NCBI GenBank assembly: GCA_026646885.1
Contig: JAPKHK010000011.1
Coordinates: 62,001-126,000, forward strand
Direction of reading: 5' to 3'
DNA length: 64,000 nucleotides
From: Casimicrobiaceae bacterium
GTDB lineage: Bacteria; Pseudomonadota; Gammaproteobacteria; Burkholderiales; Casimicrobiaceae
The translations under genes and the position numbers were made by a program. Shown piece by piece: positions 42,449 through 49,621 of the stretch. How positions within the stretch are numbered: the stretch's first letter is position 1; each line of letters opens with the position of its first letter. The notes under the pieces are model-generated. The model made no database searches, had not been told where the DNA came from, and was given only the letters and a program-made list of their open reading frames with translations.

Positions 42449-43054
42449 TTACTGAGCCCAGGCCGGCTTGCCGGGGACAGAGGGACGTGCCGCCTGCGGA
42501 GCCGGCGCGGCCACACGCGGCTGCGGCACGGCGGCAGCGGCGCTCGGAGTGGCACCGGTGGCATGCAGGTAGTCGGCCTGGTCAGGCTCGACGGCCATCT
42601 TCACGACGTTGCGCAGGTCGCCGCGACCGTCCTTCTCGACGTCGATGCGCGCGACGAACTCCAGGCCGTCGAGTTCATGGAAGCCCTGGATGCGGCGAGC
42701 AGCGGCAGCCTGCGGCGAGTTGTCCTGCGGACGGACGTTGCGTGCGCTGTTCAGCGCCGCGCGGAGGAAGGTCCGACCCATGTTTCCCCAGGCCGGGCCC
42801 TTCGGGCTGTGCAGGCCGACGTTGGACCAGAGCTTGCGGCGTGCGAATTCGCCCTCCAGCACCACGAACTCGCAGGCCAGGTAGACCGAGCCGGTGTCGA
42901 AGCTCTGCGTGGCGTAACCGCCCGTCCAGCCCTGGGCCGCGTCGTCGTGGCCACCGGGCTTGATCGTCATGCGCACCTTGGCAACCGTGCCCTTGGGGAT
43001 CAGGTCGAAGTGCTGCTGCTGTTCGGCGTCGTTGAAATCGTTCCATGCGGACAT
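42449..43054 (-). CDS. Probable phage ssDNA-binding/recombination accessory protein (201 aa)
   Basis: Start MSAWNDFNDAEQQQHFDLIPKGTVAKVRM looks like an OB-type fold; FDTGSVYLACEFVVLEGEFARRKLWSNVG and LDGLEFVARIDVEKDGRGDLRNVVKMAVEP also fit. A Pro/Ala-rich tail ends in AWAQ. Its place immediately downstream of the Sak4-like ATPase and upstream of the zinc protein and Cas4-like nuclease suggests a single-strand-binding partner. I do not recognise the family for certain. Confidence 0.6.
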   Translation of the reverse strand: MSAWNDFNDAEQQQHFDLIPKGTVAKVRMTIKPGGHDDAAQGWTGGYATQSFDTGSVYLACEFVVLEGEFARRKLWSNVGLHSPKGPAWGNMGRTFLRAALNSARNVRPQDNSPQAAAARRIQGFHELDGLEFVARIDVEKDGRGDLRNVVKMAVEPDQADYLHATGATPSAAAAVPQPRVAAPAPQAARPSVPGKPAWAQ

Positions 43055-43057
43055 GGC

Positions 43058-43876
43058 TTACTCCTTGGATGTCTGGGGTTGGGTGGCGGCGGCGCACTTC
43101 TGGATCAGCGCGCGCAGGTCGGGCGGCTCCAGAAGATCGAGCTGGCCGGAGCGGTCCTTGGCCGGGTAGCCGTAGGGATTCAGGGTGTGGGTGACGAAGG
43201 CGCGGTACGGATTGCCGTCCTCGGCCTTGATCTCTGCCAGCGTCACGACCTCGTCGACGATGCCGGGCAGCTCGGCGGCGGTCTTGGCGCCTTCGATCTG
43301 CGGCACGAACACCTTGCGGTTGAAGTCGTCGATTCGCTCGTCGAGGATGGCCACGAACACCACGTGCTTGCCGCGCGCGTGCTGCAGATGCATCAGCGCG
43401 CCCAGCATCTCGGTGCCCAGCAGGCCATAGGCGCCGCGCGTGTCGGGCTTGCCGGTGCGCTCCGAGATCGCCTGTGGCTGGGCCTTCGACCAGATCAGCG
43501 CCAGCCGCGCGAGCACGGTGATGCTGTCGACGAAGTAGCAGTCGTACTTGGCCAGCTGTGCCGGGTCGCCGTAGCGCTCGCACACGTGCCGGTAGTGCGC
43601 GTCCGAGAACGGCGCTTCGGGCGGCAATGCCGGGTTGGGGCCGGCCAGGAACACCACCAGATCCCGGAACTCGGGCCAGGTGGTCGGGCGCACGCAGTCA
43701 CCGCGCCAGTCCTTGACCGCAAGGTCGCCGGCTTCCAGGTCCACGAACAGCGTCGAGGCCTCGGGCAGGGTCTTGAGCTGGGTCGTCTTGCCGATGCCGC
43801 TCTTGCCCAGCAGCACCAGCTTGACGCCCTTCTTCTCGCGCAGCCGCTGGTCGGCAGTGATGATCGGGAGTGCCAT
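43058..43876 (-). CDS. RecA-like phage ATPase, Sak4-like (272 aa)
   Basis: Predicted single-strand-annealing recombinase. Motifs: VKLVLLGKSGIGKTTQLKTLP (Walker A at about 22-29), STLFVDLEAGDLAVKDW, then CYFVDSITVLARLALIWSK (Walker B region near 115-130), as in Sak4/AAA_24 phage proteins. The ATG at 43876 lies at the end of the antirepressor gene, overlapping its stop by one base. With the probable ssDNA-binding protein and the Cas4-like nuclease it makes a complete phage recombination set. Confidence 0.82.
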   Translation of the reverse strand: MALPIITADQRLREKKGVKLVLLGKSGIGKTTQLKTLPEASTLFVDLEAGDLAVKDWRGDCVRPTTWPEFRDLVVFLAGPNPALPPEAPFSDAHYRHVCERYGDPAQLAKYDCYFVDSITVLARLALIWSKAQPQAISERTGKPDTRGAYGLLGTEMLGALMHLQHARGKHVVFVAILDERIDDFNRKVFVPQIEGAKTAAELPGIVDEVVTLAEIKAEDGNPYRAFVTHTLNPYGYPAKDRSGQLDLLEPPDLRALIQKCAAATQPQTSKE

Positions 43877-44637
43877 CACGCCACCTCCTTCAGCTGCTCG
43901 GCGACGGCGGGATTCCAGAGAATCTGGTAGCCGCTGTGGCCGTTGCGGGAGAACGGCATGGCCTCGGCCCACTGCTCACCGGCCTCGGACAGTTCCCACT
44001 CGTCGCGCTCGTTGCGGAACTGCAGGCCGTGATCAGCCAGGAGCCGATTGGTGGCCTTGGCCGACAGACCGAGCGACTTGCCGAGCTGCGTGGCATTGAG
44101 CGCACAGATCGGCGCGTTGGCCGCCGGCAGCGCGCGGCGCAATGTCTCGATGACCAGGCCGGTGTTCTCTTGGATGCAGGTGAGCGTCGCCGCCATCGCA
44201 ATGCCAGCCTTGACGCCCGGCACCCTGGCGACGGCATCGCCGATCAGCAGGATCGACGAGACACGGTCCTGGGTCGGCGCGGAGAGCACCGGCTGCACGC
44301 CAGCCACCGCGAAGGCGCCGGTCTTGCGGATCGCGGGCAGCACTTCGCCGGTCACCCAACGCTTGAAACGCTTGGCCGCGTCCTTGGTGCTGCCCAGGAT
44401 GAGGGCGTAGAGCCCGGACTCGTTGACGTGATTGGCGCGCTGCGGACGGCCGAGCGCATCGGTGATCTCCAGTTTCTGGAGGTCATCGGTATCGACGTGG
44501 GACTTCAGCGCCTGGGACGGATTGCCCAGTTCCAGCGCCTCGCAGACGTCGCTGGCGTTGAACCAGGGCTGGCCGACGTCGTCGACCTGCACGCGCACGG
44601 CGTGCGTCTCGAACTGGAAGGGGATGATCGCGGACAT
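43876..44637 (-). CDS. BRO-N domain antirepressor-like protein (253 aa)
   Basis: N-terminal BRO domain: IPFQFETHAVRVQVDDVGQPWFNASDVCEAL, then NHVNESGLYALILGSTKDAAKRFKRWVTGEVLPAIRKTG, the defining signature. The C-terminal half contains NATQLGKSLGLSAKATNRLLADHGLQFRNERDEWEL, an HTH similar to the KilAC/Ant C-terminus. Such proteins inactivate or modulate repressors. The ATG at 44637 is preferred over the GTG at 44643, because AGGAGG lies seven bases upstream of it. It overlaps the ATPase gene. Confidence 0.85.
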   Translation of the reverse strand: MSAIIPFQFETHAVRVQVDDVGQPWFNASDVCEALELGNPSQALKSHVDTDDLQKLEITDALGRPQRANHVNESGLYALILGSTKDAAKRFKRWVTGEVLPAIRKTGAFAVAGVQPVLSAPTQDRVSSILLIGDAVARVPGVKAGIAMAATLTCIQENTGLVIETLRRALPAANAPICALNATQLGKSLGLSAKATNRLLADHGLQFRNERDEWELSEAGEQWAEAMPFSRNGHSGYQILWNPAVAEQLKEVA

Positions 44638-44639
44638 GG

Positions 44640-45119
44640 TCACGCCTCCTCGGTGAAGGTCAGCCGGAACGACGGCTTGCCGGGCTTGACAGTGCGGGCA
44701 GCCTCGAACTGCGAGCGCAGTGCGGTGGGCCAGTTGTTGAAGCGCGACTCGGGCACGCTGAACTCGACGTCGAGGTAGTCCTCGACCCGTTCGCCGGAGG
44801 CGGCGATGCGCTGGGCGATGGCCGCCAGCTGCGGCTGATCCCAGGACACGCGCTTGGGCTGGTCGGCCGTGACGCGCAACGGACCGTCGCTGAAGTGAAC
44901 GGTGCCGAAGTCCTTGCCCGAGTCGGTGCGGGCTGCGCGCTCCAGTTCGCCGAAGCGGCGGACCAGCGCTGTGTCCAGCTTGGCCCTGGCCTGCTTGGTC
45001 CAGTCCTGCAACTGCTCCAGGTTGTGCTGGACCTCGGCCAGTTGGTCAGGAGGCAGTGCCTCCAACTGGGCTACCGACATCTCGGTGATCTGGGCGGGGT
45101 AGATGGTGAGATCGCTCAT
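44640..45119 (-). CDS. Unknown early phage protein (159 aa)
   Basis: Starts MSDLTIYPAQITEMSVAQLEALPPDQLAEVQ, with a predicted coiled-coil (HNLEQLQDWTKQARAKLDTALVRRFGELERAART) in the first half. The second half is KDFGTVHFSDGPLRVTADQPKRVSWDQPQLAAIAQRIAASGE. Proteins of this kind occur as early recombination-associated genes. No firm family. Positioned between the HTH gene and the antirepressor, three bases from the latter. Confidence 0.6.
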   Translation of the reverse strand: MSDLTIYPAQITEMSVAQLEALPPDQLAEVQHNLEQLQDWTKQARAKLDTALVRRFGELERAARTDSGKDFGTVHFSDGPLRVTADQPKRVSWDQPQLAAIAQRIAASGERVEDYLDVEFSVPESRFNNWPTALRSQFEAARTVKPGKPSFRLTFTEEA

Positions 45120-45130
45120 CGTTTCCCCCT

Positions 45131-45394
45131 TCAGCGCATGGCGCGCTCGGACGTCGAGTCGTGCAGGGCGTAGTGCTCGAAGTCGACGACGGCGTCGAGC
45201 GGATAGCTGACGCGCTTGGACAACTTCAGGTAGCGGGGCCCGCGACCTTCACTGCGCCAGCGCTGCAGGGTTTTGGGGCTGAGGCCCCAGCGCTGCGCGA
45301 GCTCGATCTCCGTCAGTACGCGACGGTCGCTGGGGGAAAGACTGTTGATCGCCTGGTGGGGCGACCGGGGAATGGTGCTTGCCGTTGTCGGCAT
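45131..45394 (-). CDS. Excisionase/AlpA-type HTH regulator (87 aa)
   Basis: First gene of the early operon. LTEIELAQRWGLSPKTLQRWRSEGRGPRYLKL with YPLDAVVDFEHY is the MerR-like/AlpA winged-helix used by excisionases and phage control proteins. AGGAGG lies five bases before the ATG. Upstream is the inverted repeat TGGCGAACCA/TGGTTCGCCA, which may be its operator, and then the mer cassette. It may act as excisionase for the large serine recombinase or activate the early genes; either is inference. Confidence 0.7.
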   Translation of the reverse strand: MPTTASTIPRSPHQAINSLSPSDRRVLTEIELAQRWGLSPKTLQRWRSEGRGPRYLKLSKRVSYPLDAVVDFEHYALHDSTSERAMR

Positions 45395-45468
45395 GGATGC
45401 CTCCTATGACGCTGTTGAGGAACAGGTGTCATTGCAGGCTTCGGGTGGCGAACTTAGGATGGACGCAA

Positions 45469-45500
45469 TGGCGAACCACGCCGGAACTTCTGGTTCGCCA
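45469..45500. repeat. Perfect 10-bp inverted repeat, putative operator
   Basis: TGGCGAACCA (45469-45478) and TGGTTCGCCA (45491-45500) are exact inverses, 12 bases apart. A further TGGCGAAC copy starts about 45446. It lies upstream of the 87-aa HTH gene at the border with the mer cassette. Confidence 0.75.
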
Positions 45501-45510
45501 ATGCACCGGC

Positions 45511-45542
45511 TCAAAAGAGAAGGGCGAGCACATGGCTCGCCC
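45511..45542 (-). terminator. Terminator of merR
   Basis: Minus strand: stem GGGCGAGC/GCTCGCCC (8 bp) with loop CATG or similar, then TTCTCTTTT. It follows the merR stop (45573) and would keep merR transcription out of the phage early operon. Confidence 0.75.
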
Positions 45543-45572
45543 CAAGCATGGGTGCAGTTCAGCCGCGCGCGA

Positions 45573-45986
45573 TCACGCCTCGTGGAGTGCGTCGATCAAC
45601 GGGCAGCGAACCCGGCCGCGCTTTGACCCGCAGCGCTGGACCAAGTCCGACAAGGCGACTTCGATGCGCTGCAGATCGGCAATCCGAGCGCGTACGTCAT
45701 CGAGCTTCTTTTGCCCCCGCTCGCGCGCTTGCTGGCACTGTGTGCCGTCGTCAAGACTGAGAAGATCGGCAACTTCGTCAAGGCTGAAACCCAACCTCTG
45801 TGCCGACTTGATGAAGCGGACACGGCCGAGTTCTGCTGCTCCATAGCGGCGGATGCCGCCTTGCGGCCGATCCGGCTCTGGCATCAACCCCTTGCGTTGG
45901 TAGAAGCGGACGGTTTCGACGTTGACGCCTGCTGCTCGCGCCAGTGCACCAATGGTCATCGTCTCGCGGTCGGCAATGATGTCCAT
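45573..45986 (-). CDS. merR: Mercury-responsive regulator MerR (137 aa)
   Basis: Dual repressor/activator of mer genes. [34 protein letters not shown], followed by the coiled linker ([23 protein letters not shown]). Three cysteines fit the Hg(II) site: one in GTQCQQAR and two in [18 protein letters not shown] (Cys-x8-Cys), matching C82, C117 and C126 of classical MerR. The ATG at 45986 places the operator just upstream. It is divergent from merT, across a mer-type promoter with a 19-bp spacer. Confidence 0.95.
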   Translation of the reverse strand: MDIIADRETMTIGALARAAGVNVETVRFYQRKGLMPEPDRPQGGIRRYGAAELGRVRFIKSAQRLGFSLDEVADLLSLDDGTQCQQARERGQKKLDDVRARIADLQRIEVALSDLVQRCGSKRGRVRCPLIDALHEA

Positions 45987-45990
45987 GCTC

Positions 45991-46021
45991 TTGACTCCGT
46001 ACTTAGGTACGGACTTAAGCT
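45991..46021 (+). promoter_or_regulatory. mer operator-promoter (MerR-controlled)
   Basis: -35 TTGACT (45991-45996) and -10 TAAGCT (46016-46021) are separated by 19 bp, the unusual MerR-type spacing. Between them is the dyad CCGTAC-TTAG-GTACGG (45997-46012), the classic merO. MerR-Hg untwists it to activate merT. Confidence 0.93.
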
Positions 46022-46027
46022 TACGAC

Positions 46028-46402
46028 GTGAATGATGATTCCTCAACCTCGCCAGTAGACGCCGGCGGCGGCCGTGTAGCGCTCGTGACCGGGTTCGTCA
46101 CGGCGATCCTGGCTTCGACCTGCTGTCTCGGACCGCTGGTGCTGATCACGCTTGGCTTCTCGGGTGCGTGGATCAGCAACCTGACGGTGCTCGAACCCTA
46201 CCGCCCGATCTTCATTGGCGCGGCGGTCGTTGCGCTGGTGCTCGCCGCGCGTCGCATCTGGGCGAAAGCCCCGGCATGCGAGCCTGGCCAGGTCTGCGCG
46301 GTGCCCCGCGTCCAGCGCGGCTACAAGCTGCTGTTTGGGATCGTGGTGGCCCTGGTGATCGTGGCGCTCGGCTTCCCCCTGGTCGCGCCCTGGTTCTATT
46401 GA
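46028..46402 (+). CDS. merT: Mercuric transport membrane protein MerT (124 aa)
   Basis: Inner-membrane Hg(II) importer. Three hydrophobic segments: [20 protein letters not shown] at residues 14-33 containing the conserved vicinal Cys pair ([10 protein letters not shown]), a second at about 60-76 ([14 protein letters not shown]) and a third at about 99-117 ([18 protein letters not shown]). The loop holds [11 protein letters not shown], the second cysteine pair. It starts at GTG 46028; length is near the usual 116 residues. Placed right after merO. Confidence 0.94.
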   Translation: MNDDSSTSPVDAGGGRVALVTGFVTAILASTCCLGPLVLITLGFSGAWISNLTVLEPYRPIFIGAAVVALVLAARRIWAKAPACEPGQVCAVPRVQRGYKLLFGIVVALVIVALGFPLVAPWFY

Positions 46403-46414
46403 TTGGAGATTGTC

Positions 46415-46708
46415 ATGAAACGAATGCTGGTGTGGCCTTGCTTCGCGCTCGCCGTGGCCTTGAGCGGCCCGGTTTCTGCCGGAACCAAGACCGTCACCTT
46501 GTCGGTCCCGGGGATGAATTGCGCCGCCTGCCCGATCACGGTGAAGATGGCGCTCGGCAAGGTGCCGGGAGTGGCCAAGACGGACGTGAATCTCGACAAG
46601 CGACAAGCGGCCGTGACCTTTGACGATGCTCGCACCAACGCTGAGGCGCTGATGCGAGCGACCAAGGACGCAGGGTTCCCTTCGACCGTGGTCGGGAGCG
46701 TCCAGTGA
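46415..46708 (+). CDS. merP: Periplasmic mercury-binding protein MerP (97 aa)
   Basis: Captures Hg(II) in the periplasm and hands it to MerT. N-terminal signal peptide (MKRMLVWPCFALAVALSGPVSA, cleavage after ASA-type site near residue 22) and then an HMA domain with GMNCAACP. The rest follows the family (TVKMALGKVPGVAKTDVNL). Start ATG at 46415 has GGAG about 8 bases upstream. It sits 12 bases after merT and overlaps the GDCCVxC gene by four bases. Confidence 0.95.
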   Translation: MKRMLVWPCFALAVALSGPVSAGTKTVTLSVPGMNCAACPITVKMALGKVPGVAKTDVNLDKRQAAVTFDDARTNAEALMRATKDAGFPSTVVGSVQ

Positions 46709-46926
46709 GCACTGTGGTCCTGGAATCGACACTGACCTGCCCGTCGTGCGGGCATTCCAAGGCCGAGATCATGCCCACCGACGCCTGCCAGTGGTTCTAC
46801 GAGTGCGAGGCCTGTCACACCGTGCTCAAACCAAAGCCGGGCGACTGCTGCGTCTACTGCTCCTACGGCACCGTCCCGTGCCCGCCGATCCAGGAGCGAG
46901 GGCACGGCAGTTGTTGTGCTGGCTGA
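46705..46926 (+). CDS. GDCCVxC-domain putative metal-binding protein (73 aa)
   Basis: Small Cys-rich protein. LTCPSCGHSKAEIMPTDACQWFY, ECEACHTVLKPKPGDCCVYCSYGTVPCPPI and a final CC. It has the GDCCVxC motif (GDCCVYC) with zinc-ribbon-like CxxC pairs. Such genes are often found at the end of mer operons lacking merA. The likely role is cytoplasmic mercury binding or delivery; not proven. GTG start overlaps merP. Confidence 0.88.
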   Translation: MSTVVLESTLTCPSCGHSKAEIMPTDACQWFYECEACHTVLKPKPGDCCVYCSYGTVPCPPIQERGHGSCCAG

Positions 46927-46935
46927 GCGCCGCCA

Positions 46936-47418
46936 CTACCCAGCGGTAACGCCCAACAGCTTGCGCTGCTCAGCCCAGTCACGCGGCAGCAGTTCGTGGC
47001 GGCCGCGCAGCACCTGCAAGTTCAGGTGCCGGGGCTGTCGACCATCGAGGACGGCCTCGATGATGTCGGGCGCCAGCATGGTGAGCCGCAGCACCTCTGC
47101 CACCCAGCCAGGCTCCAGCTTCAGCGCCCGCGCGAGATCGGTGGCAGTCGGGTGGCGACCCTCGTCGAGCAGGCGCTTCCAGTAGAAGGCCTTGCCTAAG
47201 GTCTTGATCATCGGGATGTCGAGCCCGCCCGATGCCCGCGCGATTTCCCCGGCCGTCGGAGGAATGAGCAGCTTGCGGTTCTGCCGACGCTTGATCGTCA
47301 GCGGGACCAGGGTCACGCGCTGCTGGCCGCTGACGTAGCTGCGTGTGTCGGTGCCGACCTCGATGCGCACGGTGAGAAGGCGCGGATTGCCGGCAGTGGC
47401 GTTGCTGTTTTCGGTCAT
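46936..47418 (-). CDS. Small recombinase-cassette protein (160 aa)
   Basis: Last gene of the cassette. ATG at 47418 overlaps the recombinase stop. Middle has PPTAGEIARASGGLDIPMIKTLGKAFYWKRLLDEGRHPTATDLARALKLEPGWVAEVLRLTMLAPDIIEAVLDGRQPRHLNLQVLRG, which looks like an HTH similar to ParB-like or transposase helpers (DLARALKLEPGWVAEVLRLTML). The family is often encoded after large serine recombinases with DUF2924, and could direct the recombinase. Function unknown. Confidence 0.65.
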   Translation of the reverse strand: MTENSNATAGNPRLLTVRIEVGTDTRSYVSGQQRVTLVPLTIKRRQNRKLLIPPTAGEIARASGGLDIPMIKTLGKAFYWKRLLDEGRHPTATDLARALKLEPGWVAEVLRLTMLAPDIIEAVLDGRQPRHLNLQVLRGRHELLPRDWAEQRKLLGVTAG

Positions 47419-48833
47419 GCCAGGGCCTCCTCCTGCATGTCGCCGGCCTCCTCGACGAGGGGGTGCTCGGCGATGTCCGGGCCGAGGCCAATCCACCCAT
47501 CGTCTCGCCAGTGGATGTCGATGCCTTGCTCGTGCATCTGCACGCGCTCGATCAGCAGGCGGGTCAGCCGCTGCTGCTCGGCCGGGAACAACTGCTCCCA
47601 CACGGCGCCGATGCGCTGCATCGCCACGACCACCTGCGCCTCGTCGAGCGCCGCGCCGGCCGGATAGCGCTGGCACGCCCGCCATGTGCCAATCAGCACC
47701 TCCGGTGCCGACAGCGCCTCGTGGATCTGGGCCAGCACCGCGTTCTCGATCTCGGCGGCCGGCAGGTGCCCGACATCGGGTACGCCTGGCGACAGGGTGG
47801 CGCCGGCGTTGCGGCGCTTGTGCAGGTATGGGACGTAGTAGCGGTACGTCCGCCCGTTCTTCTTCTTGACGAAGGTGTGCAGCATGCGCTGGCCATCGGG
47901 CGCGAAGAGCAGCCCGGCCAAGAGGGCTGGGTGCTTAGCGCGGTGCTCACGCGGCGCCTGCTTGCGGCGCTCGACGAAGGCATGCGCGGCGTCCCATAGC
48001 GCCTGCGGCACGATGGCCTCGTGCTGGGCGGTGAACCACGTACCCTTGTTGCGGATCTCGCCGAGGTAGATGCGGTTGCGCAGCATGGTGAAGATGTACT
48101 GCTGATCGATGGGCCGGCCGGTCCGCTGACGGCCGTCCTGCGTCACCCACGCCTTGGTGGTGTGTCCCTCCACGGCCATCTCTCGCACCAGACGCGCGGC
48201 CGACCCATGTTCGGCATAGCGCCTGAAGAGGTCGCGCACCAAGGCGGCCTCGCGTTCGTTGACGATCAGCTTGCGCTCGACGACGTCGTAGCCCAGCGGC
48301 GGCATCCCGCCCATCCACATGCCCTTGGCCTTGCTGGCCGCGATCTTGTCGCGGATGCGCTCGCCAGTGACCTCGCGCTCGAACTGGGCGAACGACAGCA
48401 GGATGTTGAGCGTGAGCCGCCCCATCGACGTCGTCGTGTTGAACTGCTGCGTGACCGAGACGAAGGACACGCCATTGCGGTCGAACACCTCGACCAGCTT
48501 GGCGAAGTCGGGCAAGCTGCGCGTCAGGCGGTCGATCTTGTAGACGACGATGATGTCGACCCGCCCGGCCTCGATGTCCGCCAGCAGGCGCCTGAGTGCG
48601 GGGCGTTCCACGTTGCCGCCTGAGAAGCCACCGTCGTCGTAGCCGTCGTTGACGGCGATCCACCCCTCGTGGCGCTGGCTGGCGATGTAGGCCAGCCCGG
48701 CATCACGCTGCGCCTCGAGGCTGTTGTATTCCTGGTCGAGCCCTTCGTCGGTGGACTTGCGCGTGTAGACGGCGCAGCGCTTCTTCGCCGTGATCGGGTT
48801 CACCGGCGTTCCCGGTTGTCGGTTCGCCCTCAT
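47415..48833 (-). CDS. Large serine recombinase (472 aa)
   Basis: Site-specific DNA recombinase, possibly the integrase of the element. Catalytic core: YTRKSTDEGLDQEYNSLEAQRD with the nucleophile Ser near residue 28, VYKIDRLTRSLPDFAKLVEVF and SFAQFEREVTGERIRDKI (resolvase signature). Then a recombinase domain (GYDVVERKLIVNE, IYLGEIRNKGTWF) and a C-terminal part with no obvious zinc ribbon. It has ATGA-type overlaps with both cassette neighbours. Confidence 0.92.
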   Translation of the reverse strand: MRANRQPGTPVNPITAKKRCAVYTRKSTDEGLDQEYNSLEAQRDAGLAYIASQRHEGWIAVNDGYDDGGFSGGNVERPALRRLLADIEAGRVDIIVVYKIDRLTRSLPDFAKLVEVFDRNGVSFVSVTQQFNTTTSMGRLTLNILLSFAQFEREVTGERIRDKIAASKAKGMWMGGMPPLGYDVVERKLIVNEREAALVRDLFRRYAEHGSAARLVREMAVEGHTTKAWVTQDGRQRTGRPIDQQYIFTMLRNRIYLGEIRNKGTWFTAQHEAIVPQALWDAAHAFVERRKQAPREHRAKHPALLAGLLFAPDGQRMLHTFVKKKNGRTYRYYVPYLHKRRNAGATLSPGVPDVGHLPAAEIENAVLAQIHEALSAPEVLIGTWRACQRYPAGAALDEAQVVVAMQRIGAVWEQLFPAEQQRLTRLLIERVQMHEQGIDIHWRDDGWIGLGPDIAEHPLVEEAGDMQEEALA

Positions 48834-49303
48834 GCCGGCACCTTCCTCTTGTCCCCGGACTTCAGGCCGAAGAACACGGGCCCGGACCAGTGCGTGCCGG
48901 TGATGTGGCGCGCAACGGCCGACAGGCTTTTGAATCGCTGACCCCGGTAGTCGAAATCGAAGGGACCGCGCACGAGCACGCGGTGCTCAATGTCGTCGTA
49001 CATGCGCGTCAGCACGGTGCCCGGCAGCAGACGGTTGGCGTCGCGGCGCAGCTGCCGGGGCAGGATGCCCGTCTCGCCGATCTCCTCCAGCTTGCGGCGC
49101 ACCGAGGACTTGAGCCCGCCGAGGGCGCGCTCCTGGATCTTGTAGGCCAGCCGGCTCTCCAGCCAGGTGCGATGGTGGTGGTTCGGGCGTTCGTCAAAGT
49201 GCTCGTCCCACAATGCCCACAGGCTGTTCATCGGCAGGTGCGGAAGCTGGGCGATGCGGGCGGTGATGGCGGCCGCGTCGGTGTGAGGTGTGTGTGCCGT
49301 CAT
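48830..49303 (-). CDS. DUF2924 protein (157 aa)
   Basis: Companion of large serine recombinases. Sequence: LPHLPMNSLWALWDEHFDERPNHHHRTWLESRLAYKIQERALGGL, PGTVLTRMYDDIEHRVLVRGPFDFDYRGQRFKSLSAVARHITGTHWSGPVFFGL, i.e. the DUF2924 signature (SLSAVARxITGTxWxGxxFFGL). It may be a recombination directionality factor or DNA-binding helper. ATG at 49303 overlaps the 75-aa gene; its stop overlaps the recombinase start. Confidence 0.88.
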   Translation of the reverse strand: MTAHTPHTDAAAITARIAQLPHLPMNSLWALWDEHFDERPNHHHRTWLESRLAYKIQERALGGLKSSVRRKLEEIGETGILPRQLRRDANRLLPGTVLTRMYDDIEHRVLVRGPFDFDYRGQRFKSLSAVARHITGTHWSGPVFFGLKSGDKRKVPA

Positions 49304-49527
49304 GGGCGAACTCCGTTGTCGTGATCCGGGTTCGCATTCACGCGCTCCTGGCCGACGAAGCCAAGGCCAACCGCGTCGCTGTCGGCGGCGATTGAAGAAT
49401 CGGACGGTGGCTGGTGCTGCCCGCGAAGCCGCAGGAGTGCGGCAGCCAGCAGATCGACGACTTCCTGGTGCGCGTGCCGTGGCCGGTCGGCGGCAGGAGA
49501 GAGGGAGACGGGTTCGAGTTCGTGCAT
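49300..49527 (-). CDS. Small cassette protein upstream of DUF2924 (75 aa)
   Basis: MHELEPVSLSPAADRPRHAHQEVVDLLAAALLRLRGQ and a polar, unstructured end. It overlaps DUF2924 by four bases in the coupled arrangement that the rest of the cassette shows. Small proteins with a VDLLAAALLRLR-like helix often precede DUF2924. The start ATG lies inside an inverted repeat (49524-49560), which could be the site of autoregulation. Function unknown. Confidence 0.6.
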   Translation of the reverse strand: MHELEPVSLSPAADRPRHAHQEVVDLLAAALLRLRGQHQPPSDSSIAADSDAVGLGFVGQERVNANPDHDNGVRP

Positions 49528-49560
49528 GGCAAGCGTTCCGATGGAAAACGCTTGTCATGC
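49524..49560. repeat. Inverted repeat over the start of the recombinase cassette
   Basis: Arms GCATGGCAAGCGTT (49524-49537) and AACGCTTGTCATGC (49547-49560) match at 13 of 14 positions with nine bases between. It includes the ATG of the 75-aa gene, so it could be an operator or an RNA hairpin that hides the start codon. It is a candidate recombinase-control site. Confidence 0.8.
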
Positions 49561-49621
49561 TATGAATCGAGGGCGCTTCGCGTAACGTGTTTCGGCGGGA
49601 GTGCGGGTAGTTCGAGCACGC

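Noticed and set aside
42071-43930. 619-codon plus-strand frame opposite the replication genes
   Set aside because: Overlaps four real genes in antisense, no domain, no start context.
45573-46926. mer cassette as a Tn21/Tn501-type transposon
   Set aside because: No transposase, resolvase of that class or 38-bp terminal repeats seen around it.
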